A model generated the notes under the pieces. That model saw only the letters and a list, made by a program, of their open reading frames with translations, was not told the DNA's origin and ran no database searches. A stretch of DNA of 64,000 bases from positions 15,464,953 to 15,528,952 of the forward strand of contig NC_088324.1 of the NCBI RefSeq assembly GCF_910592395.1, given 5' to 3'. Below, piece after piece: positions 1 through 14,850 of this stretch. The DNA is from Lineus longissimus (Eukaryota > Nemertea > Pilidiophora > Heteronemertea > Lineidae). Numbering within the stretch: the first letter of the stretch is position 1; each line of letters begins with the position of its first letter. Both the position numbers and the translations under genes were made by a program.

Positions 1-3000
1 CCAGAGTTACCAAGTTCAAAGCATGCCATGTTCATTAGAGATAGAATCATCATACCGTTTTGTAACACCTTTTCATGATCAAGTTGAGACTAGCTTACAA
101 CCCATACAAAGTCTTCTATAGACCAGTAGTATTTTTAACACATTTTGGTAGTCTTTGGAACCGAGACAGTAAAGTATTTGAAAAACGTCAAGGTAGGTCT
201 AAAATAAAGTTGAACAAAATATTAAGTTGTGGAAAAGAGTATTCGTTTACCGCCAAGCTGACTTTACCAATACAACTCATTGCGTAGAAAACTAACTGGC
301 AGTAGCACTCATTCCCAACTCAATCTAAATGAGATTCATGGATTGCTATCTGTGAAACGTGTTCACAAGCAACTTTCAACTTTCCCAACCAGCACATGCC
401 AACTTCTCAATTTTTCATCCAAATTACTGGGTCAGCCAGTCAGCAGTCATTACCAAATTATATAATTGGTCTCCGGTAGAGTGCAATCGTACTTTTTACA
501 GGTTAATACCCATCCCAACCGGAAGGCAATCAAAAATTACTTAAGCTATTTCCTTTGAAGCCCTTCATGTCAAATGACGTATATAGATACAGTACTTTTC
601 CATGCTCCGGGACGGCTGATGTCCTATCAAGCACAAATAGTACACCAAATTTGAACAACTCGATAGCAACCAAAAGTAAAGATGCTAGACTTTTGAACAT
701 AGCCTATCAGCTACGAAAATCATTGACTCTTCAAAAGCCATCAGATCTGTTGATGCTCACAGCAACAGAGCAACAGATACCAACAGCCTGAAGCCATTCT
801 TGGCAAACAAGTGCCCCAAGACATGACATTCATGATCTCTACTGTTGTTGGCCTCCATGGTGAGGGCACGGAACAGCAGGACCCAGATAAAGCAGGCCAA
901 GCAACCCGGCAGTGCCCTTGGTTAAACTGAGTGACCTTAGGAGAGAAACACCCCCTACTGGTTCCTATAAGAATGTGGTCCACAGCTATTCAATAAAGAG
1001 GTTGAGAGCAAAAGATGCTTCTCCAGTTCCACAAAGCCTCAAATCACCCCTGGTCATTTTTTGGTAAGGAGATCACAAAATGCTAAATACTGCATGGAAT
1101 TTCCTCAAAAGAACATGTTTTAAATAAAATGGAATTTGGATTCAACAGAATTTGGAAAAGGTTGGTTATAATCATTATTTTCGTCAATAGAATTGGGCAT
1201 TAAACAAATCCAACCTTAGGATCAGTTTGCCTTGACAACACAAAGTGTCTTATCAGAGCTATGGGATAATCCTGCAGATCCAACATTAACCATATTGGGG
1301 TAATCCATAACAATGGCAGGATATCTTATTTGGTGTTGTTGGCAATTAACGGCATACGAGACTAATATTTAGTCATATAAACAACTTTCGCATTATGAAA
1401 TCTGTATTAGTTTTGGTCGTATAACCACACGGACAGATGAGATAAAACTTATGAATGGAGTTGTTTTCAAAACTGATCGAAAGAGATAAAACTGTGGCAC
1501 ATCACTGGAAAAAGTTCAGGGGGTCAGGTTATTGAGCGTTGACTCGTCCAGTCAACATAGGAATCTTAGGCACACTTCGGGCAGTGATAATATTTTTAAA
1601 TTTTAATATTCCTGCCTTATCATCAAACAAGTGTTTGGATAAACTTATTTTGACATTAATCACTTGAAATTATTGGACATATGTGTTGGTATCTGAAGAT
1701 ATGAGGGTAAATATTAAAAGATCGTCTGGTTTAAGATATACAAGTGGAACATCTGCCGAAGTTGAATTTGATGGTTAGAAAAATCATGGCTGGAAGGCAA
1801 GTTTTTGCATGGCATATATTTTTGTATAGTGTTTTTTGCCTAAAAAGCTTTTTGCCTAAACAGCAATGTTTCAATCCTTAATCAGCTTGAGCTCAATCTG
1901 CACAAAAATGGTGGTTATTGATGAAAATGTTGACTTAAGCAGAAGGAGCCGATAATGTTGACATGTTTTTTGTCCTGTTGACAGAAAGACAAAGAAGTCC
2001 AGTGCAAAGTTCAGCTAACTGACAAAACAATGACATCATAGGCTTACACTTTTTACTTAATCCACAACTTACTGGCTTACAGCCCTGGATTTCTCTCCAC
2101 TTGGTCGCCACACTAATAATTAACGCTGTTATTACAGGTAATTACCATGCATTGTGATTTAAATCAAATCCAATGATTGCACTGTACAGTCAATCATCAA
2201 CAACCTGACCTGATTACAGCTTTCAATACTTTGGTCTGAGAAATCACCAGAAAAACATAATTGAAAGAAAAGGAACACTCAAGGAAATGGCTTCAACAGC
2301 CTGTCCACAGAACCTGCAAAAGCATCTCCACAACCAGTTACAGCACCAGTTATAGCACCATTTACAGCACCAGTTATAGCACCATTTACAGCACCAGTTA
2401 CTGCACAGTCACTCCAAATTCATATCAACCAGGTAGCTTCACACACAAATTTTAAATCTAGCAATGTTTCAATCCTTGATCAGATTTTTTCAAAAAAAAG
2501 ATTTAAACGTCAGTGAAAGCCAACAAGTTCAATGCGACTTAGTGCAGTCAAATGGCAAATTTGATGCAATAGTACAGTGGTTACCATGGAAATCGAACTT
2601 GTTAAGGTCGGACTTCATGTAGAACATGGCAGAAGCTGATCATCAGGTGACGTTAATTTGAACATTCATGCTTCATTTGTTCAGTTCACCCTCTGACTGT
2701 AGACACTGAATAAACTACTTCAACCCTTTCTACGCGAATGGTACCCCTTTGAACCCTTGCAAACTGCAACAATTTCATTCCCATGCCGTATGTTTCTGAT
2801 TTGGGGAATAATAGCGATATCACACTCTCACCAAGGGGACAAATTCATACCATGGGGGTACCAAAACAAATTAGTTCAATTTGCGAAGGGTTCATTAAAA
2901 ACGGCTACAATGATACTGTGAACCCTTAGAAGACCCTGCAAGAAGATTTAGAAGAATCCTCACCCCTTACGGTGAGGGGTGTAAAACGTTAATTCAAATT

Positions 3001-6000
3001 ATATGGACCCCTTATCAAGATATTCATGATATAAGGGGGAGGTGCCGAATTCTTTTAAAACCTTCAGATCATTATTTCATAACGAACGCAAATACAGGCA
3101 GATGTAACTCCCAGATTGAAGGGACCTGATTTCCACAATAATGCCTAATTTTGTTTATGACAGATCAGGGGGTCTACATAGCATTGTCATTCAAGGGTTA
3201 CAGATTTTGTCCCTTGGGGTGCCTGCCTAAAAACCTTCAGATAACCCCTTGGATACATGAATACATTATAAGCTTTTTCAATTTGTAACAATTGACCTGA
3301 GGTCGGCACGTTTTTTCTTCTAAACGTCGAGTTGCCGACCTGGCAAGCTGTACCTTTTTCGCAATGTCTCATGTCATGAAGGTCCCGACCCCACCGACCT
3401 ACGGAAGTGTATTGTTACTACTGAATGCCATAAGACCCCACCTTTTCTTCGTAATGAAAATATCATTCATGCTATGCGGCCCCATTATGTCCTCAAATCA
3501 TGATAATGCCCTAGGGGACATCGAACAATACTGAAAAATCCCTCACAAAACGAGGACTCAGACTTACACAATTGGTACCTCAGGTGAAAAATGCACCAAA
3601 TTGTCCCAACTTATCCGCTGATAAAAGGGATCAACCACACCTAATTTAATCCCTTTTTAAGTTTACAACAGCAGATTGAGAGATTCTTGAGAGGGACTCA
3701 CAGCATCAAGGATTTCAAGGGTCGGCTTCAGCCCTAGTTGATACAGCACCCTGTACTTCAGTACATCATTTGTTGATCAATGTACAGTGGATTTCAGTCA
3801 CTTTTACATGAAAGGAAACTCAACCCTTGACCAATTTCTCTATATTTGGCATGTCCATTTGGACTCCTTTTCAAAAAGTTTAGTCCTTAAATTGAGTTTA
3901 TAAATATGATTCTAAATCTGGGTAGAGTGAGATGGTCACTATGGAATGGATGCTGAATGGATGCGAGGACCATTCTGAAGAATTGAACCATTGCTCCAAC
4001 TAACCTCAGAGACAGTCTTCTCCAGATTCAAGTTCTATACAAATGTGGTTATGGCAAGCCAGGAGAGATTCCAATGCTCACCCTCTTGGCTCTGGATCCA
4101 ACCTCTATCTCTTCCTGATACTTTTACTCATTTCCCACATTCTGTGTTCATTCACCCTTTATGCCCTTCCTTGAACGCCGGGGCGTCCAAGTAAAATCAT
4201 GAGTCCTAACTTCACTTATCAAAACTCGGCCTATTTCATCAAACTTTTTAGAATTTACATCAACATGAAGAACCTTGTGGGCGCGTTGACTTTTTTCGAC
4301 CACAATTTTGATACAGAACCAGTACACTTCATAGGAAAGTGTACAACGTTACACAAGCTATTTTAGTGAACTTAGCCTGGCCTGGACTTTCCACGATGTC
4401 AACAACGCACAAATTAACACACCTGATGCACGTGCTGACACCTGGGAGTCAATCATGATGGGTGTGTACGCCACAATCTGCGAAAATTCCCACACTCCTG
4501 CATGCAGCATCAGCACCAAGAATAGCGCCAGAACCTGCTTCAAATTAGCCGCAGTTAAACATCATTTTAACGAGTCATTAAACGATATTGGTGCCCTTCA
4601 ATATCCCCTTTGGAATACAGCAGCACCATAAAGGGGTGAACCCTTGCAAGTGATCACAATTGGGGCCCTCCTGTTCGCATCAGTAGACAATTTGTTAGCA
4701 TTGGTGAACTCTTCTTGAATAAATTCCCATTTGAGTTTTATCAGACTTCCTCAGAGGCTGAATGGAACCAATGCACAAAATGATGGACCATGTCAAGTAA
4801 GACCTTGAACTGAGAAGATACCAAAACGAGAAAGTTTGTGAATCAATGTTCTTGCCAAAGTCAAGTCCAGACGTGATCAAGTCAGCGATGGGAAAGGAAC
4901 AGACTGCTCGGTAACATGAAGATCCATGCTATATGCCCCTGCTTTTCATGCATGGTCACCGCTAGGATCCACAACATGAACAAGAAAGGATTCGCACCAG
5001 AACTTCGAAATAGCTGGTGTCCATGCTTCGTGAACTATGTTTGAGATGGGAGCATGTGAACAGATGAGCACATCAAAATAGCTAGAGCAGAGCATATAAA
5101 AGTACAATTATAACTTATAATGAGAGTCAACAAGTAGAATGAAATGGGTGCCTTAAAGACGTATGGGTTCAAGATCTCACCCATGACTGAAAACAAGATT
5201 TGGCAAACTCCCCAACAGGAAAGACAGGCTGAGAGTTTTCATACCTTATGCGTGCTTCTCAGGCCATGATAATTACAGACAGTTCGCTCTAAAATGTATG
5301 TGAAAATCAGTTGATTCAGGGTCTACTTAGTCATAATGGTCATTTATACAACATATTAGCCAAATGACTTTATACTGGTCCCATTTCCTGCCTTGGTGAA
5401 TTACAAGTCTCCGCTGCAATCAATTAATCTCCATCATAAACAGTTTGAAAATCATCAGTCTCAAGGCATTGTGCAGCCAGCATACTTAGCAGAGATTTGA
5501 TGAAAAAAACTTTGTGGAAATACAGGACAAGACTGTAACAGGCAATGAGGGCAACATCTCTAATGAACTGTTGATTGCTGGACAACCCCCCCCCCCCCAC
5601 CTTTAAACTTTTCGAACTCTCACTCAAATGATTTTGTCTGGTCGTGACTACTTCTAGCCAGAGTATAACGCAGCATGTTTGTAAGTTACTAAATCGTCCA
5701 AATGATTTCTGCCCCTACTTGGTCAACTTTGTCACTTTTGGACCTGACCTTCTCAAACTGACTCATTTGCATCCTGCAGCAAACATAACTACACTTAACT
5801 CGCCAACACATCATTTTCGCATGTATCGACTAGCCCAGTGCACACGATGGCGTAAAAGCATCGTCGCTCCATTGAGGCACTGAGCGCCGGTCGGATGTAA
5901 CATTGCCTAGAGCAGTCAATAGCTTCCTGGAGACTTGATGGAGGGCCACAAGCCATACACATTCAAGTGCTTTAATTCACATAATCTGACAGAAAAAAGT

Positions 6001-9000
6001 GCTCACTGCACGTACACTGGTGTAGGGTACAACCTAGTCAGAGTAGAATGTCAGAAATTTCATACTCGTTTTTTATATTTGAACAGCAAAATGGTTCTAA
6101 GTGGCAATGTAAAACAGTTGCATCAATATTTAGTAATGGAGCCCATGAGAACTTATGTCATTAGGCCTACGATACAGGTTTGAACTCCAATCATGACTAT
6201 GTTGTATAAGGTTGTTTTGAAGGACTTATCTCTTTTTCTCTTCAACCAAGTGACATTTTCAGCAAATCTTAGTGATCAACCATGACATATCTCAACCAAC
6301 TCACAGTTAGTTGATAAAGGAATATTTCAAGTAGGTTGTGGACTTGTGCAGATTGCCAACTTGACATTGTGATAACCCAGGTTTTTTCATTAAACTTTAT
6401 AGACTAAGGCTAATTCTGCCATTTGATTGTCAAACCAAAGCAGTCCACAGAACACACTGCTTTTCTCACATGTAAGACATAGGCAGACCGACTTTACAAA
6501 CTTCCAGTGTCACAAACATGTATTTGTAAGCCTTTAACCGCTTACTGTTTAGAAAAAATACAAGTTCAATAGGCAATTATGCTCAATCAAAAGCAAAACA
6601 GGGGTGATCCTGACTCATAGTTCTTCCTAATACATGCACATGCCTGTAAGTGTTGTAAGCCCCTAGCATAGTTATGAAGCTTAATCCTGGATGGATTATC
6701 CTTAACCATTCACCCTTAACTTAGGCCTACATGGTAGCAAGTGCACTTAAGGCTTCCAATCTTTCTGTCAGAAGGAATTTATTTGGTCACTTTTTAATCA
6801 GATTCATAGCCTACTGAATTCCCCTGCACATGTAGATGTCTGTGCTAAAAGGCCTATGCATGGCATATATCATGACTAAGCCACTTGAATTGTTCCGAAA
6901 TCATAACTACCCTCAAGGTTGATCAGAGTTTATGAAAACGTTAAATCCTTTCGCCAACAAGTTCTCACAATATTCTAGGCCTCGCTGGTATAAGAGATTA
7001 CCATATCAAAACTGCTGGGCGATTTCTTAAGGAATGCGCCTTGGGTTTACATGGGGTTTATAAAATTCTAAATAGGCCTACGCTAAACTGGCATTCAAAC
7101 TAAGTAATTGCTTCATAAAGACACTTTCAGAATGCTCGAAAAACTAATGCGAAGAAGAATGCCAAAGACCTCGGGCCTACAATTGCCTGAGACAAGAGTG
7201 AGTTAAGGGGTCTCTTGCACATTCAATTCAATAACTAATATTAGACAGTGCCAAGGACAACAGAACAGTATTCTTGTTCATGGTGTGTCAAACAACAGAC
7301 TCATCCATATTCAGTCAAGTCAACTTTCCGACTGAATCTTTTACCAAGGCAAAACCATCTGACACGGTTATCTATAAAACTCTCAACGCATAAAATTAAT
7401 ATCTGGGAAAAATGCTACAACTACAAAATAAACACTTGATGATGCAATGAATGAGATTCAGATACCAATCAACAGCTCCGCTACACTAGGCTGAGGGAAG
7501 TCTTCGAACAAAATCATGGATCGTTCCGTCGTAGTAGTTTTCTGCAAACTTTGTAGTACTATGTCTCGAATTTGAAGGAGGAAGTCGTTGCAAATTAAGT
7601 TCATCACAGAGAAAAAACCTTCAAGGATGTTGTGCTTCAATGGCCACTTGGTCTTTATGTGAAAATCTTCAAATACATCAGTAGTGTGAATAAATAAGAC
7701 TAAGTTACCAAATACATTTCTAGTTGACCAGGAAGAATCAATGTAGAATCAATGGTTCAATTCCAAAAGCCTTTCTTGAACGCTAAAGATAAGTTTGTCT
7801 ACCAGCTTTACCAAAGTTCATGGCTAATTCTCATAGAAGAGTGACTGCCAACGGTCCAGACAGACTACACCACTCACATGTATATCTCAACAGTCGAAAC
7901 AACATCTTTTTCTTGTTGTTTTTTTCTCCAGGCTTCATATCTTTCGAATTCAAGGTGAATACGGTTGGTTTAAGAAACATACTATGAGAGGTACAGCTTC
8001 ATCAATGCTCATACCGCTGGTTATGAATACCGTGTCCAGATATAACTCTGCCTTGGGACTATGCCTTACATGCCAAGCATTTTCATAAATTGTATAAATT
8101 CTTTATGTCATTTCAATCAGAAATGTTGAGGTACATTGTATATCATCTCATGATGAATTGTACTTGAGCTGGGCCAGTTTTGATAAACACCTGATAAACA
8201 ACTTAGAAAAATAACATGATCTATTTTACACAAACCCTTAGATCTTTTGGCAACTACTTCTTTTTGGTTTTGTAAGTTGACCTGATTTCGGCAAAGGATG
8301 TAATTGCACTTCTAAGGACAAACTGACTACATTACAGAAGTCCTGCTAAAGTTACCTCTCGAAGGCAAAATCAAATCTCATTGGGCAATTTATTAGAAGC
8401 ATGGATAGCTGCATTAACCTTGGTCGACCATGCAAGGAAGTAGCCGAGAATTCCCTTACACTTTTACAAGATGTTCAAACCTTTATCTCACAAGCGAATT
8501 ATCAGCAAACAAACTGTTGGTATTGCAGCCACTGTAGTCGCAAGAGATACCGAATTGTAGTTTGATGTTGTAGATAAGTTTCACTGAGTGCTCACACTTA
8601 CATGAGGAGGAATGGGCTAAAAATAAGCACAGGGCAATTGAGTTTGAATATATTGTTCTTGTCTCGGAATCCCTTGATTTCCATACTTGAAATCATGAGG
8701 TTGTACTGAAGCTTCTTTAAGTTTGAAAGATCTGCTGAAAACCTACTTGGATTTGTCTCAAAAGTTATGGCTTCAATTTCAAAGTTTTCTTTCAGAAAAT
8801 GTCACCATTTAGAGGAGGATCTTAGCAACCACTATGAATATCTAAGTGTCGTCCACCAGGTATTTGGTGCTTGGAAAAAGATCTGAAGTCTGCATACAGG
8901 GAGAAGAACAGGAGTTCCTAAAGTGAAGTTTCAGCTGCAGTTTAGAGCAAACTCTGAAGTGACATTGGCTTTTTCTTCAACCATTCTACTTGATATAAGT

Positions 9001-9659
9001 TTGGTAATTGCTCATCAGCTTTCCAGCGCATTCCATTCCAAGATAATTGCAAGGAAAAAATGGTCTACCAACAGTATTTTTCACCATCATTCTGACGTTT
9101 TTAAAATTTGAAGTAATTGTGTAATAGAGTCTGGTTCTGGTTCATAATGTTTGAAAGCTTCCCAAATTGGAACCTCAACAACTTTGTTTATTTCCGTTGT
9201 CTAATTAGATATGCAGGTAAGAAGTTTACCATCCTGGGTCCAGACAACAGCGGCATGCTAGTACCTAGCAAGATAAACAGTTTTCTTCTGTGTTTGAATA
9301 GGTTTTTATAATTGTCTAAAAAATGCAAGCTGTAATGCGAGGAGATAAAACTTCTACAGCAATTTTCAAGCATATCTCAACAAGCATTAAAGCTGAAACA
9401 CTGAAAATGAAATCTGTATTTTGAATTTTGAATTTTGAGAGATGCCTGATGCATATTCCAGTTACACGCCACCAATGATGACAACACTTCCATCAGTTGA
9501 AGAGAAGACAACAAGCACTTGCCCAACAACTTTTTTCGGAAAAATGGAAAAGGCAAAAAGGCCCGAGAGATGGTGGCCGACTGGACTGGGAATCAGCTCT
9601 ATCAGCATGAACAATACAACAGAACCTTCCATCACAAAAGATATACGAATGACACTTAC
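1..9659. other. Non-coding stretch left of the EGF exon
   Basis: I see no convincing coding exon in this stretch on either strand. Open frames are short, lack a good splice frame or ATG, and resemble no family I know. It is presumably downstream intron or 3' flank of the minus-strand EGF-type gene whose exons lie at 9.7 and 13.9 kb, because that EGF domain is incomplete and must continue to lower coordinates. Local features are a 12-bp tandem repeat (2329-2404), a 25-bp direct repeat at about 1861 and 2460, small GC hairpins near 2960-3040, a 13-C run near 5587, and many copies of AGGCCTA-type palindromes. Confidence 0.5.
2329..2404 (+). repeat. 12-bp tandem repeat
   Basis: About six copies of a 12-base unit alternate between CAGCACCAGTTA and TAGCACCATTTA, so the array also reads as a 24-base dimer. 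It lies in otherwise unremarkable AT-rich DNA. An open frame across it (Ser-Thr-Ser-Tyr repeats) is a by-product of the repeat. Confidence 0.85.
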
Positions 9660-12600
9660 TTGCAGTATGGGTCACCTGTGCTGGGAGTCTGACATTTCGC
9701 GTTGTTCTTGCAGGGGTTTGGACTACACGACTGGAACCCTAAAAAGAAACAAATTTGCATTATTTGATATCCACCATTATAGAGCAAACATAACATGGTC
9801 AGCATTGATCTCAAGTGATACACCATGCTATAGCAAAAAAGTGTTTTTGTATTTGCTGAGTCTCTCAAAATTTAATCTCCAGCAAAAGAAGATCTTATTC
9901 AGTCGAAGGAACACTCAACATTCTTCTTTTTCGTTTCTGCAGTGCAAGTATACAGGCAGAAATGGCCATTAGGACATTTACTGCTTGAATGCCCTCACAA
10001 TACAGCATACTCACTCACTGACTGACTGCATGCCCTCACAATACAGCATAACTGCTTGCATGCCATCAAAATACAACAACGTATTTCAAATGTCATGCAT
10101 AAAATGGATTGTCAGGAAACAAAGCCTTTTTCGTCATGTTATGACAAGGTGAAGAAGCCAGTCACTCATTGCAACCTTTCAACCTGCCAAGCTCAGCCAG
10201 AGAAACAACAGTCAAACTTCATGCTGGATATCATACAAGCTCAGTTAAGGCCAGTCCAAGAGCTTTCAATGGCATGTTTGAATATGCCCTTCATGCAATA
10301 CTGTGTTTACTGGAATCGTGTCTCAATGACATTCTTGACAATTTTAAACACTTTCTAATATGTATATAATAGACTTTAGAGATGAATTCATGATAGGAGA
10401 AAGTGCTTGATATAAATCACATACGTCTAAGTTAGTGCAATTTTGGTGAAAGATGAAAAAAGTTTAAGAGATTTTCCATCAATGGATAGTTGTAGCTGAA
10501 GACACAAAGTTAGTGAACTACATGTATTGATGAGAAAAACGTATCTAACATTCTTTTTCAACTTGACTCCAAATTGGTTCCAGAATGGGAAGAGAGGGTC
10601 TTGTGCTTGGAAAGCGATGATTTTCAAGTCTGCCAGGAATGGGCAATGAAACTTATAAGTTATAGGTGGTAATGTGATGCCAGAAGGGGCATTTTGCAAA
10701 AGGAATAGACCATTTTTCTGGAGCTAAACTTGGAGAGAGCACAAGGTGGAACATTTTGAGGCGTATGAGGTGAGTATAGAGGCGGGGTTAGGTAAGTAAG
10801 GAGGAAGGAGGAGTCATTGGGTGTCCCAGGAGAGGATGATGAGCAAGCAAGCCACTTTTACAGCAGGATAGAACAGAGGAGTGAGGGTCAATCAGGAAAC
10901 TCAAATGAAATCTACATTCAATAAATCCACATTCAAACATTGAACAGACTTACTTTTGGGACCATCGTGTTTGACTTTCAAAAAATATTTAAAAGAATAT
11001 TGTTCAGGTTTATGTGAATTACAGTACACAGCTGGAGTCAGTATATTTTAAACTACTAAGAAAATGATAGGATGCAGTACTGGTAATAAGCATAGGCATA
11101 AAAAATAAAAACGTACAAAATGAAAAAGGAAGGAAAATCATAACAAAAATAGGATGCATCCACAGTTGATTCTATTGTTGCCTCAAACTGTTGGAGGTTA
11201 GGGATGTCAGATAGCTTATCCTAGTTACTGTCTAAGCTATGTTATGGGTTATTTCTGATATAATTCAATACTTAGATATGCAACAGTATTGCCACAGGAT
11301 GTCAAAGTAGCCACTGAATACATATAGAGTAATATTATTCAACAGGTCTCTCAATAGGACACAAGGTCATACCCTCCTACACTTAGAGAATGATATAAAC
11401 GGACTATTATTTACCAAATTATGTAGTGGTCAGCACACTGATTTAACCCTTCAAGGACAAGGCATTGCTGATGCTATTTTTGAGCCAAACTGTATCAAGA
11501 GAAGCTTTCCCAATCAGAAATGATATAGAGTTGGGAATGTGGCTGTTTTCATAATTTTCTCTGTGGCAACTAAAATTCAAACTAACCAAACAATGTCTAA
11601 CCAGGAATGTCTGAAACCAATGTAATTTGCACACAATACAAAGCCTGTAAGTGCAAGATATATAATATCAGTGTCAAAACCTTGGAGACCATTGTTTTCA
11701 ACAAAACTCAAATACAAGTGCCAACTTAACAATTTCAAAAAAACTGAGGTAACTAGTGACTAAACTTAGGAACTATTGCTTCTGTACAACAGTCAAATAT
11801 AAATGCTAACCCACCCATAAACTAAACAAAACTATTGGAATTTTTCTAAATCAAATGTCAATACCCTACAAAGCCTACTAAAAAATATCAATATTGTCCC
11901 CAAAATCAATGATCATAAATGTGAGTGGCCCTTAGAAGGTGTCAATGAGTCCTTTGTTCAATTTGACCAGCCAATTTAACTAATCAATGCTGGCCAATTA
12001 TCAGTGCAAGGTTAACACTGTGAGAAAGGCAATCGAAAACAGGTCATATTTGCCCAGAGGAATGCTTGTAATTTTTCATGTTTTCTCATTTGGAACAGAC
12101 CATAATGCACTGAATTCTTCATAATTGGTTTATAAATCTTGGCAATATTAATGACATATGGAAATTGCCATGCAGTTACACATTGATTATAACACAGATT
12201 ATGGAACCTATAGGCCCTAGCTTAGTTATAATCACCAAAGGATTATCATGAAATCAACTTAATCCAAAATGAGGCTCAATAATCTCAATTCAATACTGGT
12301 ACATGTAAGCTTGGTTTTTCTGGAGTCTAAGAACCAAGAAGGGCCTATTTCAAGCAACCTGACCAAATTATATGATCACCAAAACTTTTCAACAGATAAA
12401 AAATTTATGCATGTTTTCAGTTATTCCCACATTTATAACCTATTCTTATCCCAAAACTTTCAAGCATGAAATTAAATTCACCACTCATTAAGAACTGAAT
12501 TGACAACTCTTCACGCACAGAGTAACACTAAGGCTGTGAAGTGACATGAAGTATATTCTCCTTGCTCAAGTATTCAATTAAACTATAAAAAAGTTAACTT

Positions 12601-13932
12601 TTGGGTCAACTCTTGATTGAATTTACCTTTTTGCATTTCAAAATGGGTCATAGATTTCGATGGCCCAATGCTCTGGGTTTTTTTCAGGGTTGCTATATTA
12701 AGTGTACACTTGTAAAGGATACATGACTATTTGGCTTTTGGATGTCAAATGTTTAGTAACAGTTTGATAGAGACAGACTTTGTGAGGCAAAATAACAGTA
12801 GGCCTATTGCCATATTTAATCAATCTATAAATGAAGCCTGAAGGCTATGCTATCTGCAAATTATAACTCCAAGCTCAGCTTTCAATGGGAAAACTTTCAT
12901 TTTGTGACTTCTTTCCGAAGCTGAAGGAAACCACCAACATAATTTGTAGTAAAGGGGGGAAGTTAGGCCTACTGTAACAGTTGCCTTTGTTAGTGAAGCC
13001 AGTTTGACCATGGGAGGCAAATATTCACTTCCACACTGAATACACTCCAATTCTTCCACACACCTCTGGCTTCACCACAGAAAAACACTTCTTGATGTTT
13101 TTCTTGCTAATTCCTTCAACAAGTCAGCATGTGCCTCAAGCTATCCGAACCCAGGTCGTGGGAATCCAATCAGAGTGATTTTCTAGTATTAGTGTATAGT
13201 AACTACCAACAACACTACTGCTACATGTACATAACCCTAAAGACCTTATGCCGCACGGAAATGTCTTCGGCCTTATACTACACATTTACTTTTAGTAGGC
13301 AGTAGATGGTTGGTTATGCGCCTATCATACACACAGCTCTGAGATAAACACATTTCAATAGACTCCAGTATATTTTACACCGACGACCATGCTCATAGCC
13401 CACAGTGACCACTAAGCTCTTAAGAGAGCGAGTTTCTCACGCTCAAATATCTCATTCCCTGTAAAATGAAGTGACGCCAAACTTTTCTTACTTATAACTT
13501 ATAAAGTTTTTTAAAGCCTAAAAGTGTTTTAAGTGTCATAGACCTAGTCATAAAAAAGTTCGAGGCAGTTGAAAAAGTTGACATCACTCGAAAAGTAGAG
13601 TTCGGCCAAAACAAAGACCTAAGGAGTTATGCGATAGCGTGGGAATCCAACAAAACTAACGAAAAGTAAGAAAATTCGCTTATTTATGAACATCTAACAA
13701 TTTCATATGAAACTTTATATCAATATTGAAAAGTTTTAATGAAAAATATAAGCTGTCGAACTTCGGAAACTTAGGCATTTGAGTTTTTAAAAGTGTCCCG
13801 CAAAAGTTGACCGCGAGTTTTCGATGTCAAGCAGACGAGATATCATGGGCAAAAGCACTGCAACTTACCTGCAGTTATTGGACAACTAAACCAAAGGCCT
13901 AACACCAACACTGGTAAAATCCACAGCCTCAT
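9660..13932 (-). CDS. Secreted EGF-domain protein, 5' exons (partial)
   Basis: Two minus-strand exons join in frame. Exon 1 (13869-13932) begins with ATG and encodes a 21-residue signal peptide (MRLWILPVLVLG...), ending one base into a codon at a GTAAGT donor. The next exon (9660-9738) has a TTCTTTTTAG acceptor and encodes FQSCSPNPCKNNAKC and on to DPYCK, the first four cysteines of an EGF-like domain, ending at GTAAGT in phase 2. The joined product is an exported protein whose EGF domain starts right after signal cleavage, a layout used by many extracellular matrix, receptor and fibrinogen-related proteins. The rest of the domain (C5-C6) and the 3' exons were not found at lower coordinates and may be outside the window. 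The intron is 4.1 kb. The gene family cannot be named from this much; the splice-phase match and EGF cysteine spacing are the evidence. Confidence 0.6.
9985..10077 (+). repeat. Short direct repeats in the EGF-gene region
   Basis: Three near-identical 22-24 base copies of TGCATGCCCTCACAATACAG(CATA) begin near 9985, 10026 and 10056, separated by 30-41 bases. The third copy has diverged. It lies about 250 bases upstream (minus sense) of the EGF half-exon, inside its preceding intron. Confidence 0.7.
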
Positions 13933-14737
13933 ACTAACTCCAACGTATTCCAAACATGAGAAATGAATAAAAATCCAATATATCCAATGTAAAAGTCCGA
14001 AATAAACACTTATTAAGTCCAAGCGACGTGATGCGTCTGATCTCACTTCTCCCTTTTCTTGCCGATACCATTCGCACTGAGAACAAAAGTTTACTCTTGA
14101 GAAGAAGTCCGGGACACTTGGAATTGTGTATCGTTGCGCGTGGGGGGGACATTTAACAACTTTGTTATAACAGAAAAACCTACGTGTTAAAGAAACTAAT
14201 ACCTTACAAAGGCCTAATTGGAAAAGTTCTTCTTCAAATTGTTTTTAATTTTTCCAACTTATACTCTGTTGCAAACATTTTGCTGTTGGACTATGTTGTG
14301 CATCCGCGCATAGTATGGTGTGAATAGGTGTGGCTGTAGCCTGCAATGCGCCTGGCGCGTGTCGTGTTAGTGTCTTATAGATGAGCAAGCATTTCTCTAT
14401 CTTTTGATATATAAGACCATGAGAAAATCGGGATTACCGTCCACCTCGATCCGCATGGGTTCAGAGCGTACTTCATTTTTTTCATTATTTAAAACAAAGC
14501 TATTTATATTGTTGCGGTATTTTTTTTTATTCAAACAATCTTTCCAGTGGTTCATCTTTACCTAAACATATTGAAAAAACCAATAAAAACTTGATACGGT
14601 AGGGTCTTCACCATAATAATGATTTTTTTCAATGCCTCATGTTGATGACTGACCCAATTTCCATTTACTGATTTACAGGAACTTGCCGAAGTAAATCAGG
14701 CTGTACCCGATAATGAATAATGAAAAATGGTTGTGGC

Positions 14738-14850
14738 AGTATCTGCAATCTCATCAGGTCTGGTTGTGCCAGCATCTCCTGTCTATCATGTCTGGCTGTG
14801 ACAGCATATGCTGTATTATTAAGTCTGGTTGTGACAGCATGTTATGGTAT
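14738..14850 (+). repeat. Imperfect ~36-bp tandem repeat
   Basis: Three tandem copies share a core close to TCTGGTTGTGACAGCAT, starting near 14757, 14789 and 14823, with variation between units. A fourth degenerate copy (GGTTGTTGCAGTA) follows. The repeat has some resemblance in wording (TGTGACAG) to the 68-bp minisatellite family elsewhere in the window, but too little to call them related. Confidence 0.55.

Noticed and set aside
741-983. Minus-strand Cys/Trp-rich frame considered as a fibrinogen-type domain
   Set aside because: The residues do not follow the fibrinogen pattern and other frames stop at once; more likely repeat-derived.
4358-4543. Minus-strand hydrophobic segment resembling a signal peptide
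   Set aside because: There is no ATG in frame at its start (TTG only), no good acceptor, and no exon to join.
9442-9972. 176-codon plus-strand frame
   Set aside because: It is antisense to the EGF half-exon and its flanking introns, with no splice signals or domain.
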